Shown here: positions 45,869 to 56,821 of the stretch, piece by piece
Numbering within the stretch: position 1 is the first letter of the stretch
Layout: the number at the start of each line of letters is the position of its first letter
DNA from: Phytophthora quininea
Lineage: Eukaryota; Oomycota; Peronosporomycetes; Peronosporales; Peronosporaceae
Direction: 5' to 3'
Length of the DNA: 64,000 nucleotides
NCBI GenBank assembly: GCA_011947345.1
Contig: JAAVTG010000112.1
Span: 248,001-312,000 of the forward strand
The notes under the pieces: generated by a model
Databases searched by the model: none
What the model was told of the DNA's origin: nothing
Seen by the model: the letters and a program-made list of their open reading frames with translations, nothing else
Translations under genes and position numbers: made by a program

Positions 45869-46495
45869 ATGGCGTGGTCAGCATTGACGCGTATTGGTGA
45901 AGGCGTTTACAATGCCTACACTGGTGTATCTGCCAGCAGGTATTGGACGCAAACCGCGAAAGCGGAAACGCTTTACGACAAGATGTACCTCCCGTTCTAC
46001 AACGAGGTTAACCGCAGAGGAATCCAACGAACCAGTTTCGCCCCCATGTACACTGCCGTCGACAACGCCGACCGTACCAACCGTGAGCTGAGAGACGACG
46101 GGATCGACAGCATCTGGTTCCCCATCACTGCCGATGATACCTGCGACTGCGTCGTATTCCCCACTATCGATGATTCTACCCCCATCACGGAATGCGTCAC
46201 CGACGTGTACTGGGGCATGTTCCAGCTCCAAACCACGAACGGAAACTGCTACGATGTCTTCTTCAATTATGCCGACGTGTTTGCCAACTGTCCCAGCGCG
46301 CAGTCAAGGTACCAATACAATGAGTATTTCAGCTGCCTGGTCGACTTCACGAATGACCCGTACGATCCAGCCACCACGGATACAACGTCCATGACAGATC
46401 CGACGGAGGTTGAGAACTCGAAGACGATGACAGCCTCGCCCCACAAGATTCGAAAGGAGGGGATGGCGACCACAAGACAACTCGCATCCACTTGA
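45869..46495 (+). CDS. Cys-containing protein, paralogue of 48647-49470
   Basis: 208 aa from ATG 45869 (MAWSALTRIGEGVYNAYTG). The core TADDTCDCVVFPTIDDSTPI, VYWGMFQLQTTNGNCYDVFF and YFSCLVDFTNDP matches the paralogue's EEDTCECITFPSSG, AYWGTFEVKFSDGSCWDV and FIWCDFVFELD. The spacing of six cysteines suggests a small extracellular fold, but no signal peptide is clear. The Ser-rich stalk and hydrophobic tail of the paralogue are lacking here. Family unknown to me. Confidence 0.5.
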   Translation: MAWSALTRIGEGVYNAYTGVSASRYWTQTAKAETLYDKMYLPFYNEVNRRGIQRTSFAPMYTAVDNADRTNRELRDDGIDSIWFPITADDTCDCVVFPTIDDSTPITECVTDVYWGMFQLQTTNGNCYDVFFNYADVFANCPSAQSRYQYNEYFSCLVDFTNDPYDPATTDTTSMTDPTEVENSKTMTASPHKIRKEGMATTRQLAST

Positions 46496-46680
46496 GCATC
46501 CACCGTCTCCTGACATTCGTGGTTGAGGCGTTTTTCGCTCTCCAGACCCCTGTCAATTGATCGGCAAGTAATTTCTGCTCAACACTGCACCAGCATTCCT
46601 GTACCTTTTAAAAACTGCTTGCTCTCCAATCTCGATTCACGTAGTATCGCGTCCGACTTTACTTGTTTTAAAATTCAATT

Positions 46681-48556
46681 CTAACTATCGGGGTTAAAAA
46701 TCCACAGCGTGATGTCCTCGTCGTGTCTTGCCCGCTGCATGTTCATCTGCTGACACCAATCATTGAAACGCCAGTCCCATGTTGGCACTTCAATTGTGCA
46801 GTCATGCACTTGGTCGGCGAAGTTCCCGACGAGCCACTGAATTAATCCAAAGCAAGGACGCTGGAAAATCGTCGTGTTACCGAAGGTTTTGACTTCGACT
46901 GACTTGGAGTGCAAGTACATCACCACGTCGAACCGACCTCGCAATACAGCCTCCCGCATGGCTAGATCTGCATCAACCTCGCTGCGGTTCTCGTACAACC
47001 ACTTGACCATCTCCAAATTACCCGCTGCCGCCACTTTCGACAGCGTGTTGGGCGAACATCCTTCGCTGCGATTCCTGTGCAACCATTTAACCATATCCAG
47101 ATGACCTTTAACAGCAGCACAAGCCATCGCCTCGTACGTGCAGCCCTCGCTTCGGTTATGGTGCAACCACTGGACGACTTCAAGATGGCCATTGCCTGCG
47201 GCCCAGTCCATCGCCATAACGGAGCAGCCTTCACTTCTGTTAGCATGCAGCCATTTCACAACCTCGAGATGTCCTTTGCTAGACGCAAAATCCATCGCTT
47301 CGGGGTGCAGCCTTCCTTACGAAACTCGTGTAGCCACTGGACAACGTCGAGATGACCTTCACGTGCCGCTCCATCCATCGCTTCGGATGAACAACCTTCG
47401 GTTCGATTTTCGTGTAGCCACTCCACAACGTTTAGAAAGCCGTTTGCCGCCGCAAAGTCCATCGCAAGCATCGTGCAGCCTTCGGTTCTGTTGGCATGCA
47501 GCCACTGGACAATACTCAAATGTCCTCTTTCAGCCGCCCAAGTCATCGCCTTCCAAGAGCACCCTTCGTCGCGATTGTGATGCAACCATTCAACCACACC
47601 GAGATGTCCATTCCTGCTAGCGCTATCCATTGCCCAGGCATCTCCCTGCTCACATCCTGCGTCATGAAGCCACTTCACCACTTTTAGGTGCCCATTTTCC
47701 GCAGCTCTCCGCATCGCTCCAGCAGTCAACGGCACTCCCAGCTCTTCATGCAGCCATTTCACCACCTCCAAGTGCCCATTCAAAGCTGCGTCGACTAGCG
47801 TCGACACCCTTGCTCCTATATTCCCACGGAAATGTACATACTGCATAAAAGACAGCTCACCGTGTGTTGCTGCGGCATCCCAGTTAACCCTCAATTCCGC
47901 AACCTCACAATGCGTTAAGAGCCACCTTGCAATCTCCCATTGTCCGCTCTTTTGTGCTTGTACGAACGCGTCGTCCGCAGCTGCATTGCAGTCATTATAG
48001 AACCACTGAATTGCATTTAAATTCCCCGTCTTGGCAGCAGCTTGCAGCACCAATTTCAAACACTCCCGTCGAGGAGGGAAATGAGTCTTTAGCCAGTCGA
48101 AAACTTGGCCCTGATTATTTTCCAGAGCTCCACACATTTCAATACACCCCCAACGTGTTCGGCGGGGGTGGTATTGGAATAAATACGTGAGTATCTCCAC
48201 GTGGCCATGAGCAGCAGCAGCGTACACTGGCGCCGATAGAGTTTCAGAAGGAAACATTTCTCCACGAGCCATTGGAGTGCAGTAATGTCTCCTTGACAGG
48301 CCACAAACCACGAGGTGGCATTGCAAACCCAACGGCGGTAGAACGGATCCACTTGATCGGGTGGACGGCGAGCCGCAATGTATTGGAGTAATCGAAGACT
48401 CTTCTCTTTCTTGTACGCTTGCACAAGTGTCCACCGTGAAGAGACAGCGTCCAGAAAAGCGTCCAACAGTCGCTCGACGTGAGGCAGGTCGCCTTCAGGG
48501 AGACAGTGGCGAGTTACGACCCGTGCAGCAGTGAGCACAGGGAAGTCGTCGGTCAT
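46681..48556 (-). CDS. Large ankyrin-repeat protein, WLH type
   Basis: ATG 48556 (MTDDFPVLTAARVVTRHCLP). After a non-repeat N-terminus, at least twelve repeats follow of the form GHLEVVKWLHxNRSEGC and xAMDxAA, characteristic of the large oomycete ankyrin family. The C-terminal cap ends PTWDWRFNDWC and a short acidic tail. Two frame breaks, near 48247 (AAA) and 47301 (CCCC), each need one base; corrected 1878 nt (625 aa). Paralogue at 54996-56720. Role unknown; likely a protein-binding scaffold. Confidence 0.8.
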
Positions 48557-48646
48557 GGTGAGACTGTTTGTATTAAAATTATCTTAAAGGAGTACATGAA
48601 TTCATGAAAACTACTTGTTGCCGAAGAGCAGGAGACTTTGCTGGTT

Positions 48647-49470
48647 TTATGAGATGGCAAGTGCTGCGACCAAAGCCAGCGTGATGAAATGTCCGACAGA
48701 GAATCGACTGCGGTCGGCGAATGAAGTGGTGGTTTCGGGAGTCGACGGAGCTGGAGTCGTCGAGTCCAAGGATTGTTGGTTCTTCGAAGCTGACCCGTCA
48801 CGTGAGCTGGCTGAGGAGTTGCTGGCCGAAGACACGCTGGACGAAGACTTACTGGCCGAAGTCGATCCGCTTTGCGAGACCCTCGTTGAGTCGGTTGAGG
48901 TAGTACCTGGCATCGAGCTTGAGCTTGTCGTAGACGACGCTGAACTTCCCATACCGGTATCGAGCTCAAAAACGAAGTCGCACCAGATAAACTCGGTGTA
49001 CGTGTCGGTCGCGGCCCCGCTATTGCAGCCCGAATACACTTCGTTGCTGTCGTCAGCTGTCACGTCCCAGCAGCTTCCATCGGAAAACTTGACTTCGAAA
49101 GTGCCCCAGTATGCATCTCGCTGCACGGTGCCACGGACAAACCGCTACTCGGGAACGTGATGCACTCGCAAGTGTCTTCCTCCGTTATCGGGTAGGAAAC
49201 TGAGTCGACATACACATCGCTCATGGACTCGTCGCTCGTACTCGAGGCGCTGCCGTCAGTCTGGGCAACTTCGTTTTGAAAAGAATGCTTCTTTTTCCAA
49301 ATGTCCCTGACCGTTGTTTCGTACTCGAATGGAGTCCACGTGGTGGCATCGTTGAAATACTGAGTTTGCGCGGTGGGCTTCGTCCTGTAGGTGTAGGAGC
49401 TCTGCGTCCTCGTTACGGTGATGGTGGCACTCGCTACTCCTCTGGATATTAACGCTGTCGGCATCGGCAT
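48647..49470 (-). CDS. Cys-containing protein with Ser-rich stalk and probable GPI tail
   Basis: ATG 49470 (MPMPTALISRG). The core with EEDTCECITF, AYWGTFEVKFSDGSCWDV and FIWCDFVFELDTG matches the gene at 45869. About 80 residues of Ser/Thr-rich stalk follow, then a C-terminal hydrophobic stretch GHFITLALVAALAIS ending at the stop, as in GPI-anchored cell-surface proteins. One frame break near 49131 (GG); corrected 825 nt (274 aa). The N-terminal signal peptide is weak or missing, so the true start may be further upstream. Confidence 0.55.
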
Positions 49471-49870
49471 CTTGGACGAGCGTCGATTATCGGGGTCTTC
49501 TTTAGTCGGTCTGTGGGTCGTGCGCAAGATTCGTCGAGTTGAAAAATGAACGGGTCACCGCTTTAGTCTGTGGTAGTGCTAGAGACCACCACGCTATTAC
49601 TTTCAGTAGTGTTGCCAGTACCCATGCTGAACTGCCGTATAATTTTCAGTTCCATTGTCTTGACTGTGGTGAGCCTCGTTAGATGCTGTAGCAACGGGTT
49701 TTGTGGTGGTCATCCCAAAAACTCCAGTAGTGTCTCGGCACTTTGTTGAATTTCTGGTAGTAGTGTTGCCACGCATGACCACAAAGTCTCCAGCTCGGAC
49801 CGTTTCAATCGCAAGGCCAGCAATCTGCAGCTCAGACCAAGTTTTGATTCATTGCGTTGAGCCCAAGAAT
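49471..49870. other. Intergenic, divergent promoters
   Basis: 400 bp between divergent genes. GTAGTGTTGCCA occurs twice (about 49605 and 49755); no other feature. Confidence 0.4.
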
Positions 49871-50979
49871 ATGTTTCTTCGTCGCTGGTTTGCCTGTCTT
49901 GGAGCAGTACTAGCTGATGCAGCTTCAGTTATCAGGAGATGTGGAGCAAACAGAAAAGCGAAGGCGCGCGCAGCGATGAATCTGCTTGACGCATGTGAAC
50001 GAAGATGTTGTTTCGATGTCAAACAAGCCCTTGGGGATGGTGCCCCTATTGACGCGCGTGGCGCTGATGGCTGGACCTGCCTGCACACGGCAGCAAAGCT
50101 GGGATACGACGACATTGCCAGCGTTTTATTGTGTCACAACGCTCAAGTCAATGCGAGAACTCCAAACGATACCACAGCCTTAAAAATTGCTGCGGGCCGA
50201 GGTCATTTCACCGTAGTTCAAGTACTGGCCGACGCAGGTGCAGACGTCAACCTCAGGGGAAGCGACCAACACACGCCATTGACAATTGCCACGGCTAACG
50301 GCCATGCGGATGTGGTAAAGCTTCTCGTCGAGCATAATGCTGCTCTGGATGTTCAACTGCCGTGGGGTAATACGGCACTTGGTACAGCGTGCGATATTGG
50401 GAGGCTTGACATCGTGAAGATATTGGTGGGAGGCGGTGCTGCAATCGATCTTGCCGACGATGAAGGTTGGAATCCACTCATGAGTGCCGCAGCAAGCGGC
50501 TTCGAAGACATTGTCGATTTTCTGTTGGAGAAGGGAGCTAGCGTCGATGCCAAAGGACCCCAGCAAGCAACGGCTCTGCGTCTCGCGGCGGAGTATGGGC
50601 ATCTGGAAGCAGTGCGAGCTCTGATCTACGGTAAAGCTTCGCTCAATGAGCCTTGCCAAGAGGGCGTCACACCCCTCATCATTGCGGCCAAGAAAATCAC
50701 AGCGACGTCGTCCAGCTTCTGGTGAATGAAGGTGCCAAGCTCGACCTCCAGTCGAATATGGGCTTCACGGCGTTATTGCTATCCGCAATGTACAATAGCC
50801 AGGCATCGCTTCGAATTCTCGTGGACGCCGACGCCGATGTAGACTTGAAGGATAATACCGGGTGGTGGACACCGCTGACGATGGCATATTTCAGTGGTTA
50901 TCCCCAGCTAGTTCAGCTCATTCTTGAGCGACGCCCTGCTCTCATGAGGGACGAAACTCCGATTGACGAGCAGGGTTAG
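49871..50979 (+). CDS. Ankyrin-repeat protein, paralogue of 44305-45380
   Basis: ATG 49871 (MFLRRWFACLGAVLADAASV; the N-terminal hydrophobic part is weaker than in the paralogue). About nine ankyrin repeats follow (DGWTCLHTAAKLGYDDIASV, EGWNPLMSAAASGFEDIVDF, ATALRLAAEYGHLEAVRALI), ending PLTMAYFSGYPQLVQLILER as in the paralogue. One frame break near 50690 at AAAA; corrected 1110 nt (369 aa). Confidence 0.75.
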
Positions 50980-51045
50980 TCGGCGAATATGTATTGTTTG
51001 TACAACCAACTCTTAACTTGAATAACATCAAAATCGCTGTTGTTC

Positions 51046-52260
51046 TTATTCCGCTTGAGGAAGACCGTGAACTTGTCGCTCAACAAGGCGGTGCACCGTG
51101 AGACCAGCTACGTGTTCTAGTGGTGGTGTGACGTCGTCTTTCATGGCACCTCGTAGATATTTAATAATCATTTGATGTGTTGGCTGCACACTTCCAAGTT
51201 TGAGGCTGGCAATCTCCCCGAGTTGTAGCGGGCTTAGCTTGCGGTTGTCCACAACTGTGAGCGAAGCGCCAGCAGTGATGAGTAGTCTAGTGCTCTTAAC
51301 GTGGCCGTAAAATACAGCGTAATGCAGCGCTGTCAACCCGTCGAGCGTATCACGCTGGTCGATGGACACCCCATTGCGTAAAAGAAAAGAAATGACTTCG
51401 TCCGATCCAGAGAGCGCAGCCCAGTGAAGTGCTGTTCGTCCAAGATGGTCCACTTCGTCCACATCCTGCTCGCTTCCCAAACACAACTGCGCCATTCGAA
51501 GATCATCTTTCCGAGCAGCTTCAAGAAACAGGGCAAACTGGCCAGGAAAATTGCTCTGTTTCTTTTGCGCTTGGCCAGTTGTCACTGCAATTTTGGTTTG
51601 TTTGTTTCTTGAATTCAAGTAGTTGTGTGCTGAGCGAGCATTGTTCGCATCAATTGACACTTGCTGGCAGTAGGCAAGTGCCACAGTGAATAGACCAAGC
51701 ATGACGTAAATCCCAGGAGGCAGCAAAGAGAGAATGAGGAAAAGTAGCTTGATCTTTGACCCCACCTTAGACGGAAGGCTCCAATAAACAATCATAAACA
51801 CCGCAAAAGGGAAAAGCACACACGTCCCACGGAGACAGCGATTCCGAAGACAACAGAGCAATCTCGAAATTGTTAGGGATGGTGCATCACCGGATATTCC
51901 GTTCTTTTCATTCCACACAGCGCTTTCAAGTTCGTCGTCGTCAATATCAACAGTAGTCGGATTCGGGAAGCCATGATCAACAGTGAAGCTATGCCGTTGG
52001 TCACCGAGTTTAGTTTTCACGCTGCATATTCTGCGGCTTCCTAAAGATAGGCATAAAGCTTCTTCAAGAGCAGAAAAAGTAGTTGTGAAAACACCACTTG
52101 ACATTGAAAATGCCGTATGATATTGGACCTCCGTTGGCTTCCGACTCTTCTGCGTGTTTGTCATCATCGCGTTCAACGCTGAGTACTCCTCGAGCGTCTT
52201 CAGCAAATACCCGCCGACTTCGACACGAATTGGGACGTTCGACCACAGCGCATTGGGCAT
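51046..52260 (-). CDS. Membrane protein with C-terminal ankyrin repeats
   Basis: The open frame extends to 52353; ATG candidates are 52260 (404 aa) and 52104 (352 aa, MSSGVFTTTFSALEEALCLS). Two membrane helices lie in the middle (CVLFPFAVFMIVYWSL; LLFLILSLLPPGIYVMLGLF), with ankyrin repeats near the C-terminus (GRTALHWAALSGSDEVISFL, GLTALHYAVFYGHVKSTRLL). I considered a DHHC acyltransferase, which also joins ankyrins and membrane helices, but there is no DHHC motif. The 5' end overlaps or nearly abuts the divergent TPR gene, so the start is uncertain. Confidence 0.6.
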   Translation of the reverse strand: MPNALWSNVPIRVEVGGYLLKTLEEYSALNAMMTNTQKSRKPTEVQYHTAFSMSSGVFTTTFSALEEALCLSLGSRRICSVKTKLGDQRHSFTVDHGFPNPTTVDIDDDELESAVWNEKNGISGDAPSLTISRLLCCLRNRCLRGTCVLFPFAVFMIVYWSLPSKVGSKIKLLFLILSLLPPGIYVMLGLFTVALAYCQQVSIDANNARSAHNYLNSRNKQTKIAVTTGQAQKKQSNFPGQFALFLEAARKDDLRMAQLCLGSEQDVDEVDHLGRTALHWAALSGSDEVISFLLRNGVSIDQRDTLDGLTALHYAVFYGHVKSTRLLITAGASLTVVDNRKLSPLQLGEIASLKLGSVQPTHQMIIKYLRGAMKDDVTPPLEHVAGLTVHRLVERQVHGLPQAE

Positions 52261-54933
52261 TTCTGACGTCGACACCGCAGCACTTGGATGGCCGACGACC
52301 TTATCAACCTGTAAAGCCTTCACGACCCGCCACAGCTCGGGAAACCTTACCACCGGAATGCACTAACTTACCGAAAAGACCCGCTACCAGTCGAAGAAAC
52401 CATCAGCGACAACATGAGCTACTCACTCCTCGAGGTGCAAGTGTAGCAATAAAAGAAGCCATGCGGCGAGAGCGAGACCAAGAGCAGTACGTTAACCCGT
52501 TGATCGGCCGCAGTGTGGAGCCACGAAGTCAGCCGACTGTACGAGTCTGTAAACTCAAACCTAACGCTGGAGGAACAGAAACGAATACTGCTGCACTCCT
52601 CTCACGAGTAACCTCAGCATCGATGAATGCTACAGAGAAACTTCGTTTGCGTGCATTCCAGGCACGCGCCAACGGCGAATATGACCGAGCTATTAAATTT
52701 TACACGGAACTCACGACGGCCAGGCCTAACGAAATCGAGGCACACTTCCACTTGGCTGTATGTTTGGAGCGGACAGGGCAGATCGGTCCAGCTTTGGCTG
52801 CATATAAGCAAGTGCAGAGGCTCTCTGGTGGGCATCACGCGTTTGCCTACTACAACATGGGCAACCTTTGCATGCGCAGCGATCAAGTGATCAAGGCCAT
52901 TGAATATTTCTCACACGCTATCACAGCCAGTAAGAGAAGTCAATCCAGTTCTGTCCCGAGTACAAGTGTCGGCTCGACTCCAGTTGCATTTTACCAACAA
53001 AGAGCAGCAGCTTACCGCAAGAATGGCGACTTCGAGAAAGCAGCACGCGACTACGTGTTGGTGCAGAAGTGCACGGACACTTCCAATCCTTCAGTTTCTT
53101 CGGAAGACAAGTCTACGTTTAGTGCAGAATACCTTTACCAGCCTGTCACTCAAATGCAGCTTGCTTCCAAGTCAAAGACCGCTCGTCCTGATGAATTCAA
53201 TGAAGATAGCAACGACGACCGAGTCGACTTTCATCCGGATGAATCGAATCAGTCCGAGATTGAGATAGAAGAGACGGATGACGCATTAACAACTTGGGCT
53301 CTTCAACGCAGCATGACCATCGTGCGTCTCCCTCCCTCTGAAAGAAACGAAGGGGATTTGCAATACCTCAGCGACTTCATGCAGAAACGCTTTACTGTCT
53401 GCGCTGCGCTGCACCCGGAAGTCTGTAGACTCTTATGTCGTGAGCTCGCACTGAGCCCTGACGGCTCGCTTTCTGCAAAAACGCCGATATTCATGGAGCA
53501 TGACGCAGATTCGGGATGTTTTTCCCAAGATCGTTCTCTCTTTTCATCTTGCAAGGTCGGGTAAACATTTGTAAGACTACTGGGAGGATGTTCCAACCAT
53601 CTCCACAAAAACCATAGAGAAACAAGAGAAGCATTCATAGTCGACGACATGTTCGACCAACAACAAGAGATGTGGCAGTCTCCTTGGGAATCGATACTAC
53701 CAGTCGTGAATTCAGAATGGCAACAATCCCAATTGGAACTCTGTGAACTCGATCAGGGCGATGTCTTCGGTCATCAGGGCAAATTTGCGGATGACCCACG
53801 GTAAGAGAACACTTCTCCAATCGCCGACTGCAGTCTTGTTCTAACTGCATTTTGTTCGTGTAGAGCATATTCTGCCATTGCCATGACCTCATGCGCAATT
53901 GGTGCCATATCTTGGAGCACGTGGCGTCGAATTGAATGCGCACAACGTGAAGCTGAGGTAGGTTAGTTCGTCACTGGTTTGTCGGTGGTTTTGTCTGACA
54001 ATCGCGCTTGTCAGCAAGAGCGTGCTGCTCGGTTCTTGACAATGACTCCATCCTTTAATGGTATATGCGCTTCCGACATCCGCAGTATCGCATCTCGAGT
54101 ACGTTTAATTGCTACTGAAGTACATGACACGGAACCCGTACTCATCAATACGTGTTCCCCTTTAGGCGAAGTTTGTCAAGGTCGTGGGGTCAAAGGTCTT
54201 GTGCTGCGAAGGGCAATATGTGGATGGATTGTTTGTCGTTCGCGAAGGCGAGCTTTGTCAATTCTCGCCCTGCGAGATGAAAGCTCCACCAGATATGTCG
54301 GTGTCTTTCGCTCTCAGCGGTGCACTTTCCATTCCACAAAGCGGTCGAGCATTTTTCATCCAGCTTGAGACCGCAGGGGACCCGCTCGAGTTCCTTCGAG
54401 TAAACGATGCCTTTCACGGCTTCCTACCACAAAATTACGTGATACGAAAGCAGCGTGAACTGCTCCGTCTCGCAGCTGCACGATCGAGAAGTAACTCGAG
54501 ACGCAGTTTTACTGGCAGTGAAAGACGCGGTCAAAGTTCGGAGCCTTTGGCTATCGCGTTGCGTCGTGGAGAATGTTTTTGTGTTTCATCGTCGTGGATC
54601 CCGCCACGCCAGTCTCGCCAGGAGGAAGAAGGTGCCATCCAAGGAGTAGCTTGCGCGAAAACGACACTAGTGTCCGTCGGCACGACCGAGCTACTGTTCT
54701 TGTCTTCTGCGGACCTCACGCACGGTCTGTCACTGGACAGCCGCTCGCAACTGCACCGGAACCTGCAGGACATCGCAGTGGCCGACAAGCAAAGCAAATC
54801 GATGATACGTCCATACCGCGGCGGACTACCCGGAAAGCGAAGTGCAAATTTACTTGAGCAGTGCGTGCAAGATGAGCGGTGGAGTAAATTCAAAGAAGAT
54901 CTCGTCGAAAATGTCCTCCGGGGACGCTGTTAA
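52110..54933 (+). CDS. TPR plus cyclic-nucleotide-binding-like protein
   Basis: Exons 52110-53560, 53618-53800, 53864-53957, 54015-54098 and 54166-54933 total 2580 nt (859 aa), with good GT-AG borders; the stop at 53564 falls in the first intron. N-terminus basic, Ser/Arg-rich with RPATARET-type motifs common in flagellar proteins. TPR repeats span about 170-320 (ANGEYDRAIKFYTELTTARP, HLAVCLERTGQIGPALAAYK, AYYNMGNLCMRSDQVIKAIE). After the second exon comes a cyclic-nucleotide-binding-like part (KVLCCEGQYVDGLFVVREGE and later REALRL-type helices). It may be a ciliary/flagellar protein; ligand binding is uncertain because the phosphate-binding cassette is not clear. Starts further downstream (52459, 52623) are possible. 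Confidence 0.68.
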
Positions 54934-54995
54934 TGTTTCCAGCGAAAATGTGAAAGAAACATAATGAGAACATGAATGCAGTGCCAAATCAACCT

Positions 54996-56720
54996 TCAAA
55001 GAACTGTGTTTGAACGACGAAGCAATGCAGTATTGCAAACCCACTCTGACGAGTCGTCACACTGAAGATTGGTTTCTCGACACCAGGTACTGAAGTGTCG
55101 ATCCCATACAGGTACTGTAAACTTGCAGCCGTTCATCTCTTGCGGATAGTTCGCAATTAGCCATTGCATCAATTCCAGGAACGGATTATAAATGCAAACG
55201 CTTTCTTCCTCAAAGCTAAATCCCTCCAGCAGATGCGCATGTAAAAATTTGATCACCTCAAATTGACCCTCAACAATGGCTATCGCCATGGCTTCACGAG
55301 TGCAGCTTTCACTTCGATTATGATAAAGCCATTTTACGATCGCGAGATGGCCATTGGCGGCAGCAGAATTCATAGCTCTGTTGGTACATCCTTCACTCCG
55401 ATTTTCGTGCAGCCATTTGATAATCTCCAAATGACCTTTCCTCGCAGCCCAGTCCATGGCGTGAACTGAGCATCCTTCTTGTCGATGAAAGTGAAGCCAT
55501 TTCACCACATCAAGATGACCCGAACGAGCAGCGCAGTCCATTGCGGCAGTCGTACAGCCCTCGGATCGATTTGTATGTAGATATTGAATAATATTTAAGT
55601 GACCGGAGCGCGCTGCCGCATCCATTGCAAGTACTGAACCATTTTTCAAACCGTACTCGTCGTGCAACCACTTGACGACTTGCAAACATCCATGGGCAGC
55701 TGCACAATTGAGCGTTGAAGCTCGGCATGGATCACTTGAATTCTCCTGAAGCCACTTCATGATCTCGATATTATCGCTAATGGCAGCAGCGTCATTGATA
55801 CCTGAATCCCAACCTACACAATGATTTTCGCGAAACCACTTCACGATATCCAAGTGGCCATGCTCAGCAGCCCTTCGAGCAGCCTCACTCCTTAATTCCA
55901 ATCCTGCATCGTGGTGAAGCCACTCAATAATATCTAAATGGCCACCTGCTGCCGCTGCATGCATCGCGTCTTTATTCAAGCCTTCGATAGTCATAGAAAA
56001 AGCAAATTTCAAGAATTCCAGCTCTCCATGTCGAGCAGCCGCGCTCCAGTTGATTATAATGTCGTCCAGCTCGCAATTCTCCAGTAGCCATCGCGCGGTC
56101 CCCCATTGTCCCTCGAGTTGTGCACCGCCCAAAGCGCCTTCCAGAGGAATACAACATTCCAAATGTAGCCATGTCAAAACTTCAATATTTCCTGCTGACC
56201 CTGCTGCATACACCACATTGTCAACACTTTCCGCACAAGGGGAGCATTAATCTTGAGCCACTCCACAGCTTCTAAATGCTTATTGACTATAGCTGGAAAG
56301 AGCTCCACGCCCCCCAGCAGCACCGTTCGAAGTGGAAGTGATGTAGCCATTCCAGAATATATGTATGTCCACCGGAAGCTGCTCCCGTCACTGCCTTGGT
56401 TAGCACTTCTTCCGGAAATTGATCCACTAGCCACTGCAAAGCTTGGAGGTCTCCACGTTCCGCTGCGAACCACACCACCTTGTTGAAAAGCCATCGAGAA
56501 TAATAGCGGTCTAATAAATGATCAGCACGTTCTTTTGGAATACGTATTCCATTAAATGCAGGCTGCCAGTGCGCTCGTAGACCTGCGAGAAGTTCCAGAC
56601 GCCGGTGAACACATCCAAGAAAGCGTCGATAGTTTGCGAGACGTGCGGTAGCTCCCCACACGACGCTGGAAGGCATGTCCGCGCCACCACTTGGACACCA
56701 CTTAATATGGCCCGCTGCAT
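54996..56720 (-). CDS. Large ankyrin-repeat protein, WLH type (second)
   Basis: ATG 56720 (MQRAILSGVQVVARTCLPAS), aligning with the start of the 48556 gene. Some twelve repeats follow, such as GHLDIIEWLHHDAGLELRSE and GHLNIIQYLHTNRSEGCTTA, and a C-terminal cap with VPVWDRHFSTWCRETNL. Three frame breaks, near 56540 (AAAA), 56303 (GGGGGG) and 56218 (AA), each need one base; corrected 1728 nt (575 aa). Paralogue of the gene at 46681-48556. Its promoter is shared with the divergent gene at 56822. Confidence 0.78.
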
Positions 56721-56821
56721 TTCGCCGATCGTACCGAAATGTCGGTACAAATGCGCCGCGTCATGACCCCAGCTTTTGACTCGCATCCTTCCCCGATTTA
56801 ACATCGTCTGGTTGGGAGACG

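Noticed and set aside
51046..52260. DHHC palmitoyltransferase
   Set aside because: Ankyrins and membrane helices are present but no DHHC cysteine-rich motif is found.
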